64,000 nucleotides of DNA from Anisakis pegreffii (taxonomy: Eukaryota > Nematoda > Chromadorea > Rhabditida > Anisakidae). Location: positions 1 through 64,000 of the forward strand of contig JAPYMA010001834.1 of NCBI GenBank assembly GCA_035041965.1, in the 5' to 3' direction. Below are positions 41,696 through 55,900 of the stretch, piece after piece. The position numbers and the translations under genes are program-made. Position 1 is the first letter of the stretch. Each line of letters starts with the position of its first letter. The notes under the pieces are model-generated. The model did no database searches and was not told where the DNA came from. It saw only the letters and a program-made list of their open reading frames with translations.

Positions 41696-42027
41696 AATGC
41701 CCATATCCAAAGTGCTCGGTTTTGATAATATACTCTTATCGAATATTTAGCCACACATTTCTAAAGAGATTTTGCGACAGCTTTTTCTTTAATTTGTTGT
41801 GAGTAAATTCACTTTAGTGGGAGAATGTTGAAAGTAATCGTATCGTAAACTTTTTCAATGTCTAACTGAACAAGGAATTGTAGAAAAATGTTACGTTGCC
41901 ATAAATTTTATTGTGTCAAAATAAAGCATGTATATCAAATAAATCGAATACATATATACATTAACAATATTAACAACAATAATGTTATTATAGCAACAGT
42001 AGTAATTAAAAAACCGGAGTTAATTAT

Positions 42028-44097
42028 TCATCCACCTTGAAACAAAACATCTGGCCACAGTGGTAATTGCTGTGGTGTTGTTTGAGACTGAGATTCGTAT
42101 AAACCTTTCTCCTTACTATCTTCGTTGCCGACACTATCAGCTGCGGTTAGTTTTGATGGAGAATATGGCTTATTGTCAGTATTATTGTAACTGATCAGTG
42201 ATTCATTGGAATCAACAAGCGAATATGTATAGCGTTCGACAGCTAACGTAACCGGTATTATCGCTAATGTGCTTTGGAGAATATCCGGTTGAAGTGTTGT
42301 ACTCAACTGATTGTTTGATGAGATGATGTCTGATGATGTTGTTTTGCTGGAGATTGAGTTATGTTTTATGGGCAGAGGAGGTTCGGGACTAAGATCAGAC
42401 TTAGTTGGGACTGGTTCAAAGGTTTGTGGAATGACTGAACTTGGTGCTGGTGTTGTATTCAGTGAGGTTATAAGTAACAGCACCGGCATTGATACACTCT
42501 TACTGTTATCATCACTACTATTGTTACGATCATCATCACCACTGATCAATTTCTGTTGAACTTGATCATGAGGATGTTGCATGAATGCAGTTGTTTCAGA
42601 ACCATTCAACAGCCCGAATTCATCATTCGATCGAGAGTGTTTGGATGGTAGCGACGAATTGATCTTATTCCATTTGTCATTCTCAAGTGATTCTGATTGA
42701 TTACGGCCATGAGTCATTAGCATATCGTTAGCAATGAACTGTTTCTTATCACTAGCATTGTTCATTGCAATCAATATGCCACGTCTCGTAAAATGTCCGT
42801 TACTTTCAGCTAAAATTATGAAAGGATTGTGCTTGGAATCTGTTTTTGCCGCTGTTTTGTCGACCAGTTCGTTGTTATTAGCGTTGTTTTTGGATGGTTG
42901 TGATCGACGAATAGAATTAGATATGGATGGACTGAATTTGAGTGATTCTGCTGAGGATTGAAAATATATGGGAAACACCTTATGTGCCGTTTCGACTGTT
43001 AAATTTGCAAAATCATTCGACACTCTTATTGTTCCATTATTACCACCATCTTTGTCAGTATCTCTACCATTATATTTATTATTATTATTATTATTGCTGT
43101 TAGTATTATTGTTATCAGCATCATATCCATTATCATCGTCCTTTCCGTCACCATCAAAATAATAAGTTGATTCGACTACATCAGTAACATTTTGCTCATG
43201 CACAATTTGACTGTTGTTCAAATCACTGATGGTAATGACGATGAAATTCTTAAAATCGTTTATGTCCTTCCTCAACGCTCTCAAATCGCGTCGCATCAAT
43301 AAAATATTAGCGAATAAATCATCATTCCACGAATTATTATTGATTATCGCAGACTGATTAGTTGACAGCAAATGATAACGAGCGTGATAGTGACGACGGG
43401 TTGGTTTCGCCTCAGTTCGCTTAGTTTTATTTCTTGTTTGAGCCGACACATTCCGGTTCGTTGAGAAGATTTTTTTCGATTCGAAACATTTTTTGTTTCT
43501 GCCATCAACATTACTAGTAATATTACTATTAGTAGCATTATTAATATTGTTGTCTTCATCATTATTATTGGCGGAACTATTTTTGCTGAGAATATACTCG
43601 GACTGAGCTGATGAATACGCAGAAGGATCAAGGAGTTGTGGTTGAATCACGTTGATTATCCGGTAGCTCAGTGGGGATAAAGAAACATTCTTTGTTTCAT
43701 ACTGATTATCATTATTATCAGCATTAATATTATTATTATCAATTGATTTAGAAGTGTCACCGTGGTATCGACGATTAATCGTTCTGTTATCACCATTTAA
43801 TAATACTCGCTTAGCAACACTCAGCTTGTTGGTGTTTGAGAATAGAAATATTCGGTTATGATAACCATTAGTATCATTATTTTTGTGAATAATATTAGTA
43901 TTATTAGATAATAAGATGGATTTATTATGATCATGAAAGTATTTCTTGTTAAAAGCATCAAGCACTGACGAATATCCGTGTGCAACTCGTTCATCTGAAA
44001 CAGTTGTTATTCAATGTGATTATTTGGATTTGGATGATCTTTATGTAGTTAATCGTTTCGTCTCTTCTCCCCTACCAATCAATGGAAATTTGAGCAT
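42028..44097 (-). CDS. asparagine/serine-rich protein of unknown function
   Basis: I do not recognise this gene. One long exon (42028-43994) carries an uninterrupted frame of more than 640 codons, far beyond chance in AT-rich DNA. A short first exon (44076-44097, MLKFPLI) joins it in phase through GTAGGG ... TTTCAG, giving about 663 aa, but the true start could be another upstream exon. The protein is polar and rich in N, S, D and K, with Asn runs encoded by ATT/AAT triplet repeats (minus strand). It has no clear signal peptide or membrane helix. Less repetitive islands such as ANILLMRRDLRALRKDINDF and the C-terminal LPLWPDVLFQGG may be the functional parts. An intrinsically disordered protein is the best description. 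Confidence 0.6.
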
Positions 44098-47000
44098 TTT
44101 AGTGGGGTTCAACAAATCAGTGTTCATTCAGTCATTTCCATAATTCTATCACAATTGTCCAAAATGCTTGGTTGATCACAAATAAGTGAGTAGAGTTCGA
44201 TGAATTCTAGGCAGTGTATTTTTTGATCCGTGCATTGACTCATTTTGTAACTTTAGTCTAATTCGTCGCAATCTCATCGAAACAAGAATGTAATCGTTCG
44301 CAAAACAGATGGAAACAAACCGCATCGAGTTTCAGTTGTGTAGAAATGAAACAATATTAGGAGAGTGTAGATGTTCAACAGTATTACAGTCATGATATGT
44401 TACAGCTATGAATAATCCTTGCCTGAAATGATTATGATAATCAGTGGCGAACTCCCACCGTGTCACCCATGGAATCCAACATGGGTTACGTTTTGCAAGA
44501 TCCCTGGTCTCGTTTTCGGCATTCTACCTCACAATTGCTCTATGGTCTCCTCAATAAACTCTTAACGATAATAGGAACCCAGGAAACGGGAACAACGCGG
44601 GAGAGGAGGGGATTTTAAAAAATTTTCGAATTTTCTCAAGAAACATCATTAGTTCCAAACTGCTGAAAGTTTCATGTTCAAAATGATTTACTATCGACGA
44701 TAAGATAAATATGAGAGCGATAGAGCAATAAAGTGGAAATATAACACTTAACAATAAGCAGAAACGATCACGTAACAGTCGTCACAAGCGAATGACTCTA
44801 TCGAACGATAATATGATCCAATAATGAACTCGAATCAACAAAATTTCAGATCACCGCAATCATACCATTACATATCATAACTTAGTTCCATTCCATTTCA
44901 CTGAATATAAATATGTATGCACCCAGCAATCGACCCAACCCATCCCATCTTACATCCTCCTCTTTCATTTATGCTTCAATAATTATTCAATCAATCCATT
45001 ATTATTATTACTAATATTCAAATAATGAATATTCAGGTCGCACTCATCACTTCTATACATCACCATCTATCTTTGTCTATGCATCATACCCTTTTCTAAG
45101 ACTAATAACAACGACTGCTCACTGACCGGATTACGTATACTTTTTGGATTTGCCAAATACAAATTGAATATAGGATGAAATGAAAAGGAATGTTCATAGA
45201 AGCATAATTATTTAATAATTTCTCAACGAAAAAATGTTTTTAATGCCAAAAACGGTCATTTTCAAAAGAGCAGCTTATATTGTTGAACGGATGTCAAAAA
45301 TATGTGCAATACACTCAGACTTGGCGGATAAATCCAGTCAATCCAGTTACCATTGAGACAAAAAATTGTTCGTTGTGCCTTGTGCTCGCTCGCTTTTCTA
45401 AAATTTTCATCTCTGCCTTGAATGCATCGCCGAACATGTGAGCTGATCACTTGCAGTATTTTCAGTCGGAATTTTACATGGAAACTTTGTTTTTTGGTTT
45501 CTTCAGCGAACATTTCTGAGATATTTCTGCTTGGTACCACCAAAAAATGCTATAGAATAATTCAGAAAAAAAGCGATCAACGAACCGAGAACAACGAAGG
45601 TGATCATTCCAGTGGAAATAATCTCTGCATTGCGATAAGGTTGAGCAACTCCGAATGCGCTTTGACTGCTAACAAATCTAATATGAAGTATTACGGCGGT
45701 CAATTGAGTTGGTGCTCGAAAAAAATTCGAAAACTCCATTAACACTCATTTCAATGATACGTTTCATATGAATGGCTAAAATTTTGCGTGCAGTGGTTTC
45801 TGAACACCACAATAATCGGACGTTATTTCAGAAATCGAAGTAGAAAAAATTTTCCAACGCCACTTTCGAATGTTCGTTTTGTGTACGTACATACACACAT
45901 ACTTGCGTCTTATTAACTCGTTTCAAAACTGCTCAATCTCATCAAAATTTTCGTCAAAATAATTCTTCGTTCACTTAAATGATATAAATCATCTTTAATT
46001 GCTCTAATGATACATCATAATCAATCATATTTCATTGATTCACTTGTATAATCATACCTAAATCTGTGGTTGATCCCACATGACTGTCATTATCGTTATT
46101 ATTATTATTATTACTCTCGATTGCAAGTTTGAAAAGGCAAAAACCACAGCCAATAATACGTGCTCACTTGCAACGTTTCAACTTTTACGCCATCATCACT
46201 GAAGAAATGAGGACGGCGTTTTTCGTTCTCGTAACACAATGCATGTAATCGAAATGTGCAAAAAGAGCAGTGTGCCGATAGCGAATTCGCGAGTTAGAGA
46301 GAATGTTTATGGGAAAAGTTATGAAAAGTAGATTACAGCAGTTGATGGAGAGAGATATTTTTAATGGAAATATCCATATACAGATTAGATCATGAAATGT
46401 GAGGGTCTCAAGCAATTCCTCTTGTTTATTGACAGTTGGCAATTGACAGTTGCGAATTAGGCGATTTATGACTGTTGACAAGACAGGTCTCTGAAATGAA
46501 TGCAATGGTATTTTGACGGGTACTTCGCCTCCAACACACTTGCACTTGCAATAATTATTAATACGGTAGAAGAGCAGATCGGTTTCACTTCGACTAGGTT
46601 GTGCTAAAGCTGTTGATGGTCAATGAATCCGTCTAGTGGCGAGTGACCACCGTTCTATTTATCTCCTTCAGCTGATTCTGCTTCAGACCTGTGCTGGATG
46701 ACTGCATTTTTGTCAGTTGGTTTTCTGCAATGCTTTAAATGATGACGAGACGATTCGAAAGCAAACGATGCCAGTTCACAAAAGGTCAGATCAATTATTA
46801 GTGCATGCGGGAGACGAACGGATAAAATGTTATAATTCGTAAATCACTCATATTCCCGTACATCTCAATATCCACTTTCAACTGCTCTAATCTGGATTAC
46901 CTGGATTGGCCAGGCTATCAAACGTTCATAACGTTGCTGGCCACAATGCTCGCGTTTCCGTGCGCATTGTTTTAGCCTCAATTTACGCCACCCCGCTGGC

Positions 47001-47619
47001 CAGGCGAGCAGGCCAACCGAACACAACCGAGTAAATAATTAGCTGCCACGAATATTTTGCATAATTAATCGTAGCCAAACATCGATCCAACAAACAATCA
47101 TAACTCCAGCAATATAAATATTCCGCCGATCGCTCGCAGCGATTGACAGAACAACCACTCGACGTCCAAGTAACAATAAACCCGCTCTAATCTTTTCTTC
47201 ATAATTTCTCTCATAACTAGCAAATTCAGCATCTGTGCACTGATATTGCATATTCCTCATTTTGTGGTGTGTTGCGGGTAGGGAAAAAGGCCTGCAATTG
47301 GGAAAGTCGGAGATGAGATTTCGGGTGCTCTTAACTGTAACCTCTCGCATTTTCAGCAAAAATTTTTCCACGTCCAAGATCTCTCATTTGAAGGTCGCTG
47401 TCTGCATCCATTGATTACACCGCATCTTTCATTTGTTGTATTTTGTCCCATTCCCTCTCCTACCTATGTGGTATTGCCTTTTCATTACGTGTCTACTGAC
47501 AATTAGGTACAGCATTTCCTATGATGAATCCATCACTTACAATTAGCTACACATATTAAAGACGTCAAATATAACAGTGAATGGAACCATCGTTGAAACT
47601 GTGACATTAAGTTTGGTTT
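44098..47619. other. intergenic, no gene recognised
   Basis: No exon chain could be assembled. A minus-strand frame at 45503-45745 includes one hydrophobic stretch and was left out. The stretch contains a middle fragment of the foldback MITE-like element (about 46150-46200), an ATT microsatellite (about 46098-46115) and a repeat copy at 46890-47170. Confidence 0.5.
46890..47170 (-). repeat. inverted copy of the repeat inside the 41-kb element
   Basis: GGCCAGGCTATCAAACGTT, GCTGGCCACAATGCTCGCGT and CACCCCGCTGGCCAGGCGAG, followed by ATTCCGCCGATCGCT, are the reverse complement of 41155-41440. Both copies keep one frame open over about 45 codons (GLARLSNV ... ATPLARRAGQ). Confidence 0.75.
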
Positions 47620-47925
47620 ATGATTTTGGTGGCCTTAAAGAGGGCCGTTGGGTTTAAGTTATTTCTTGGCCTTAAAGGAGGCCGTTGGGTTTAAGTTATT
47701 TCTTGGCCCTAAAAGGGGCTGTTGGGTTTAAGTTATTTCTTGGCCTTAAAGGAGGCCGTTGGGTTTAAGTTATTTCTTGGCCCTAAAAGGGGGCCGTTGG
47801 GTTTAAGTTATTTCTTGGCTCTAAAGGGGCCGTTGGGTTTAAGTTATTTCTTGGCTCTAAAGGGGCCGTTGGGTTTAAGTTATTTCTTGGCCCTAAAGGA
47901 GGCCGTTGGGTTTAAGTTATGCTGT
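47620..47925 (+). repeat. minisatellite, about eight 36-38 bp units
   Basis: Each unit reads TTGGGTTTAAGTTATTTC followed by TTGGCCCTAAAGGAGGCC or a close variant (GGCCTTAAAGGAGGCC, GGCTCTAAAGGGGCC). Units are 36, 37 or 38 bp, so the frame is not consistently kept. The last unit is truncated at GTTATGCTGTTC. Confidence 0.95.
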
Positions 47926-47937
47926 TCTAGCCCCCTA

Positions 47938-48141
47938 TCATATGGGGTACATTGCTGCTATCTGCTTCCCAACATTAGACTTTCGAAGAGTTAACACTGT
48001 CTCGTCTATCTCAACTACACGACCAGGCCCACCAATACGCACTGGATGATCAATATAGTATTGTACCGTAACCTCTCGAAAAAAATTTATCCAGTCAACC
48101 AGTGTACCCAACCCCACGGTGCTTCCGTGCTCTCTTCTCAT
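47938..48141 (-). mobile_element. Merlin / ISXO2-like transposase fragment
   Basis: An open frame of 67 codons contains TLVDWINFFREV, then YIDHPVRIGGPGRVVEIDET and RKSNVGKQ. The phrase GGPGxxVEIDE followed by RKxNxG is characteristic of the ISXO2-like DDE transposase domain of animal Merlin elements, and the D of EIDET would be the first catalytic aspartate. The frame then reads IAAMYPI and stops, without the rest of the catalytic domain, so this is a dead fragment. It starts 13 bp from the end of the minisatellite. Confidence 0.75.
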
Positions 48142-49315
48142 GTCTCGCTGAATACCCGATTACTGTAATCCTTAAAATTTAAGTGAGTGAAGCATTGCGA
48201 TCATTTGCAATCAATCGTATTGAGACATTCATTATGATCACTAACAATTCTGTTGCATTGTATAGTGCTCATAGTGTCTTGAATTTGTCGTGCTCTCTGC
48301 CTCTCCATTGATGGAAACCTCTCAACCGTTAGACGGATATGATACATGAGATGTTCGTGATGAAAGCAGAGAGAAAAGTGATGTGAGCGAGCCTTCTCTT
48401 TCAGACTTTGAAAAATTTTTGCTCAAAATACGACAGATGACAGTTAAACTAGAAGAGTGCCGAATCACCTTTATAATGCAACACGCAACTATCAGTGAAT
48501 CATTATTATTGTCATAAACAATAGAATGAACCATGAACAAACAATAAAATTTTGTTTATGGTCTTAACAAAACAAAATAATACTCAAAACCATGAACTAA
48601 ATCCAACAATCACCATGAATCGATAAATATGAACGCTTATGAAACAGCCAAAACACTCATTGAAAAGATCTGGGAAGAGACAATTCACTGAAATGAAGCG
48701 ATTAACGAGAGACGGATTATAAAATACTTCGACTGATGTTACTGAATAAAAAAGAACGGGCTATCCGTAATGACAATAGTTTTAATGATGATAATAACAA
48801 TCGCAAGAGTAATGATAACAATAACGATAATAATAAAACAATAGTGTATCGCATCACTCCATGACACCAACCCAGAATGCAACCTAAACCAACGATTAAC
48901 AGAAACCACAGAGTATCGACGAGAACTGCACACACCTCGTCAAAAAACATTTCAAGATGAAATAACCGGATTAAGTTACCACATAGTGAATGTGATAATG
49001 AATCGATCAAGCGCAACAAGCAACCAATTAATCAATCACTCGTTTGAATGTAAACGATGATCGGCTGCGAGAGGCGCAGAGAATGGCATGCTTAAATAAT
49101 GATACCAAGCAATTTTAGCATTAAGTGCAGCATTCTCACAAAATAAAAGAACAAACTAAAAGCATCCATCCAACCAACAAATTTATTTATTTATTTCTCC
49201 ACTCGAAGCAAGCAATCAATCGATAGAATAATACATCAAAACGAACTCAACTCATCACCAACACAACAACGATTCACAAGTAACTGATTGATTCACATTC
49301 ATCAAACAAAAATCA
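48142..49315. other. intergenic, no gene recognised
   Basis: AT-rich, without supported exons. The right part is probably the 3' UTR of the minus-strand eIF4A gene. Confidence 0.5.
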
Positions 49316-51164
<1,849 letters not shown>

Positions 51165-52933
51165 CTATCATTTCGGGCTACATAATTATTTCCAAAGCTG
51201 AGTCGAATAGAACAACGTCTAAACGCAAACTTAGTGATTTTCTTAATGACGAAAGTAATTTTACTACTCAAAATTAGAATTAAATTAAAATGCAATGAGT
51301 AAAAGTGTTGGAACTGAAATTGAAAGGGATTTCACATTGAAAATTGATAAATAACTAACTGTTCGTTAGCATCAGTCATATCCAGATGGAAGATTCAGCA
51401 AAAAATATTGCTTCTTGTATTTCGAATCTCGATTAATCAAGGTGCTGTCGCCTGTGCGAATCAGAGTAAAGATCCGGCAAAGTTTTGGACGAAGATAAGT
51501 ATATCGAGAATCCATTCTAAATTGATGTCAGCACGAATACCGTATCAAAGTGGGCATTGAGCGAAAATTCGAAGTGTTATCGAAGTGGCAACTTTTCCGC
51601 ACTCTAAAATAACACTAATAAATGGTGATTAGCCTTTTTGCCATTGACTATGCTCTGCGTCACTGATTACACAGTTGTCCATGCATTCAAATATCTAAGC
51701 CGTATTCACTGAGATTTTTGAGCCACAAAAAGCAAATTGGCTGGGGAACGTGCACATTTGACAGAGGATTAAAATCGATTTAAGAAAGCGTTTTCAGTTG
51801 GCAAGCTTTGAGTAAGTTTTTTTTCAGAAGTCATGCCACTAAACTAAATAGTGGGGACATCCGAGCGAAATTTCATTCCGACCGAGCTGAGATTTCATCA
51901 TTGCAATAGTTGGAATCCCGACCGACAGTCGGAATTGTTCGATCGAAATTCGAATGTCGGTATTTCGACTAACAGTCGGTCAGGTGCCATGTCACTAGAA
52001 ATAGGTATTGTCATGGTACATTACAATATTTGAGACCCTGCTTCTCAGAGTTGCCAATCTACATGAGGGTTTTTTGGCACTGTTGGGTGGAGAGGAATCT
52101 CGGCTTTCAAAAAATATTTACTGTTCTGAGGAAATGGAATCTGTTACGCAGATTTCTGTGATTTTCCAGTCAAAAAAAAATGCCCAATCGAAATATGCAT
52201 CGCAACATTCGAGAATGTTGAAGAAAGACGAATGTGTTTATGCAGAATTGAGGTGTGCATCAGACATGGATGAATGCACTATGCGCATCGATCCGCGGCA
52301 TTTCTTGTGAACATTTGATGCGAACCAGAAACGTTTTCAGATGGAGACGTTTGCAACATTCTAATTCTGTGTCCGTCAACAATCGTTCAATCTACTGTGA
52401 ATGCGCATTGCTTCATGACATTGCCTTCTTCGGTGGCTTGACTTCTTAAGAAAGTTCGCCAAGTGAGAACGGTTTTTGATCGAGAACTCAATTATCTACA
52501 AGTTATCTAATGGCGCATGTTGGTTTTCCTTTCATTTTTTGTAATCTTCTCTTACGTCCATCACTTGATATCCAAAGCATCCTTCCTGTAACAGTATACC
52601 AGCCGGAGCCTCTCACGCCTTTCAAAATTCTTATATATCGGTCAGTCACTAAGGTCTGATAAAATCCACTCTAAAACAGTGAAGTATTCTCGGTGTCTGA
52701 TGATATATTCACAGTGTTAGTAGCACATACTTTTATTCCATGCGAGATTAGAGCGCAGACATATTGGCATCTTGAGTGGCATATGGCCGACCTACCAACA
52801 AAAACTCCTGAAGCTATAACCATTGAATTGAATTGAAAAATTCAATTTTCGATTACATTCAGTTCAAAATTTCACTTCTGATCATGTGGGGAGGTGTGTC
52901 ATAGATGAATGGTAAAATGATATTCGTTTGCAG
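51165..52933. other. divergent intergenic region between eIF4A and SMSr genes
   Basis: Contains a possible trans-splice acceptor for the eIF4A gene (GACTCAG on the minus strand ending at 51198) and one copy of the GTCGG-type repeat (about 51865-51990). A 100-codon frame at 52008-52310 has no recognisable features. Confidence 0.45.
51865..51990. repeat. dispersed repeat with palindromic GTCGG words, copy 2
   Basis: Contains CGAGCGAAATTTCATT, CCCGACCGACAGTCGGAATT, ATGTCGGTATTTCGAC and CAGTCGGTCAGGTGCC, matching the locus near 33.75-33.97 kb in word content and order. Confidence 0.5.
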
Positions 52934-55900
52934 ATGACAGCAAGTGCTGAACAGTCATCGTCGTCACTGAATTATAATACTAATACTAATAATAATCATT
53001 ATAACAGTAATAATAATGCTAATAATAATAATGTGAAACGAAAGCAAATAAATGAAAAAGCATTCGACAATGACAACTCATTGATAATGAAGATGTCGGT
53101 TGAGCAGTGGTCTTATAATGATGTTGCTAAGTGGTTAACATCGATTGGCTTTGAGCATTACGCTAATTGGATCGCATTTGAGCATAAGGTTTCTTTTATT
53201 ATTATCGTTGCATCTGTTAGTGTCCTTATTATTATCATTACCTAAATGGTGTCATGTTTTGATATGATTTTATTGATCAATAACAATCATACAATAATTG
53301 AGATCGATGGTGCAACATTACTAACACTAACAGAACGTGATCTACGTGAGAAACCAGTTGAAATGCAATGCCTTGGTGATATTAAACATTTATCAAACGC
53401 TATTTCTTCACTTCGAAATGAATCTTTTATCCACTGCTCTAATTCGAAGGTCAGTTTAATTTCACGTCGCTCTCTGGAGGGAGTTGTTCGAGAGTTAATG
53501 GGGCCCTTCGATATAGATGGCATTTTCCTCAGAGGGAATTGGGTGCCTTAGAAGGGATAGGAGCACACTGGGAGGAAAAAGGATGCTCGAGAGAGGTAAA
53601 GGCTTCGAGAGTGGAATTTGGGTGCCCTGTGACAGGACTGGATGTGACGGTGTAGGAGGGAAACTTTGGGAGATTGAGCAGCATGAGAGAAAAAATTGGC
53701 AATCAGGAGTGAATGAGGGCTTCAACTCCACTTTGCCTTTGTGTCCAGAATTCTATCGAATTTACAAAAAACAATCCCAATAATACTCTAAAATAATTCA
53801 GTCAAATTTATCGACATGCTCATCGTCGTGTCATCTAAGCAGTCGTGTTCATTTACCATATGCAAACGATGTCAACGAAAATAGTAATGCTTCAACGCTT
53901 TGTGCTGATCATCAAGATGGTTTTGTACCGATTATGAATGTCAATCACGGAATGTACACAGAACCAACGTTTGTATCTTTGTTTTCAAAAGGATTTTATT
54001 AAACTCAGAAATATTTACGAATCATATCTTTCGACAATTAATATTAGGTAAAAAATATCTGTTATTATGGAGTAACATCAATCGAATTAAGTGAAACTTC
54101 GGGTATGAACCTCTCATCGAGAGAGAACGCTAGTGGTGAAACAAGACTGATCCAGGTTTTGACCAGGGAGCATTTGATACGTCAGGTTCATTATTATCAC
54201 TACTTTAATATTATTTATTATTGTTAATATAACACTTTATGGTTATAGTAATATTATTGTCAGTATTATTAGCATCATTATAACTTTGTATCAATGACAG
54301 GTTGAAAGCGCGGATACGAAGAATAAATCATTAATAAAGTTGGCGATTGCATTTTGTTATTGCACATTCTCGTTGCTTACGTCTGCATTTGTTATGGTTC
54401 TCGTGCACGATCGAGTTCCAGGCTTGTTATTATTATTGTTCATGTATTGCTGATTATATTCGTTGAACAAGTATTGTAGAATGATCGTTATTGCTAGCAT
54501 TATTATTGCAGATATGAAGACATATCCACCTTTGCCGGATATAGTGCTCGACAATTTACCGTTGATACCGTGGGCATTCGAAGTTTGTGAATTAATTGGA
54601 GTTGTATTGTCGAGTATTTGGTTTATTATTCTGTTCTTCCATAAACACAGGTAAGTTGTATTTATTGATTGTTTTGTGTTAATGGTAATGATGATTTAGA
54701 ATAGTGGTAATGCGACGAATGTTTTCATTGGTTGGGACGGTGTTTTTATTGCGGTGTGTCACAATGTTGATCACATCTCTGTCTGTACCTGGTGTTCATC
54801 TGGAATGCTCTGCAAAGGTTTGTTTATTTAATCAGCGAATCCAACTCATTATGAGTTTATGCCTCTCCGTTATTACCAATATCACTGATATCACCAATAT
54901 TACATTCTTCCTTCTTTAGCATTCTTCTTTCCCCGCAACTAACGATTGCAGCGTTGGGAATCATTTGTCTTCATGAAATTATTATAATAATACCAGCAAT
55001 AAACAAACCTTTGGAAAAAGGTTTGTTTATTACTGGCATTGTCATGAGTATTACTAGTAAAATGGTGAATATTGAAGAGTTACGGAGCACTGTCAGCCAA
55101 GTTATCTGAAGCGTATCACATCTGGTCAAAACTGGGAATGTCGATTCAAGGAGTGAGAACTTGCGGTGATTATATGTTCAGTGGACATACCACTGCTGTG
55201 ACTTTATTGAATCATTTCATCACTGAATGTGCGTTTATCATTAACAGTTAATTTACTAGAATATCATTAGACCACGGCTTACCCGACGATTAAGACTTTT
55301 TCCGAAATCACTCTAATACTTTGACTCTATGGTAATGGTAGTAGCAGCGATTACATTAACGTACAGTAGTAGTGATGAATTCAGATACACCAGACTCGTG
55401 GCACGGTCTGCACACGATGACGTGGGTGATGAATCTGTTCGGAATATTTTTTATATTGGCTGGACATGAACACTACAGTATTGATGTGTTCATCGCTTTC
55501 TATATCTCGTCGAGGATGTTCCTTTATTATCACACCTTCGCTTATAACCATTTTAATTCGACTTCAAGTGACCAGCGAATCAGAATTTGGTTCCCTTTAG
55601 GATGGTCAGTTCTTATTATTATTTTATTGTTGTTATTATTACTGTTATTGTTATTATCATTATTGGAAATATGGTGTTAATAAATGGTCGACATTAAGGT
55701 TTTTCGAGGCTGGTGGTCAAGGAAGGGTGGCGAACGAGTTCGAATTCCCGTTTTCGTTTCCGATCGCATCGATATTCGATTATTGCAAACGTTTTGTACA
55801 TTCCCATAAACTGTTGTCATGTCAAAGTAATGATAAATTAAACAACAAAAGACGTCAGTCGTATCAGTGGACAATAGCAACGAACAACAGCATTCACTAA
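52934..55900 (+). CDS. sphingomyelin synthase-related protein (SMSr / SAMD8)
   Basis: ER membrane enzyme of the sphingomyelin synthase family; SMSr orthologues make ceramide phosphoethanolamine. Ten exons: 52934-53188, 53303-53449, 53802-53968, 54122-54185, 54301-54421, 54512-54650, 54700-54817, 55078-55228, 55385-55604 and 55699-55900, giving about 527 aa. TTTGCAG abuts the ATG, suggesting trans-splicing. An Asn-rich leader precedes a SAM domain ([15 protein letters not shown] ... [12 protein letters not shown]). The six-helix domain carries [48 protein letters not shown] and [14 protein letters not shown], the last two holding the His-His-Asp catalytic residues. The C-terminus [11 protein letters not shown] matches the SAMD8 layout. 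The intron after VHDRVP requires a GC donor (54422), and the 64-nt exon 4 is the least certain. Family identity is very strong. Confidence 0.93.
54993..55037. repeat. tight hairpin in an SMSr intron
   Basis: CCAGCAATAAACAAACCTTT and AAAGGTTTGTTTATTACTGG pair with one mismatch around a loop of a few bases. The arm AAAGGTTTGTTTATT also duplicates the 5' splice site at 54815-54829 (GCAAAG|GTTTGTTTATT). Confidence 0.8.

Larger units (their letters stand above)
39048..42027. other. intergenic, repeat-rich
   Basis: Holds an (AAT)n microsatellite (39117-39162), dispersed repeat units (40.66-40.99 kb) and an inverted-repeat element (40998-41695). No gene is supported. A cysteine pair near 40138 is preceded by stop codons and was rejected as a retroelement remnant. 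Confidence 0.5.

Noticed and set aside
43660..43690. tRNA A-box-like sequence GGTAGCTCAGTGGGG
   Set aside because: It lies inside the long minus-strand coding frame, has no B box 30-60 bp downstream and cannot fold into a cloverleaf.
45503..45745. Minus-strand frame with a hydrophobic stretch, possibly one exon of a multi-pass transporter
   Set aside because: No partner exons with compatible phase, and the similarity to transporter segments is too weak.
47722..47994. 90-codon frame made of GPLGLSYFLALK repeats
   Set aside because: It is the translation of the minisatellite; unit lengths of 36-38 bp do not keep the frame, so coding is unlikely.
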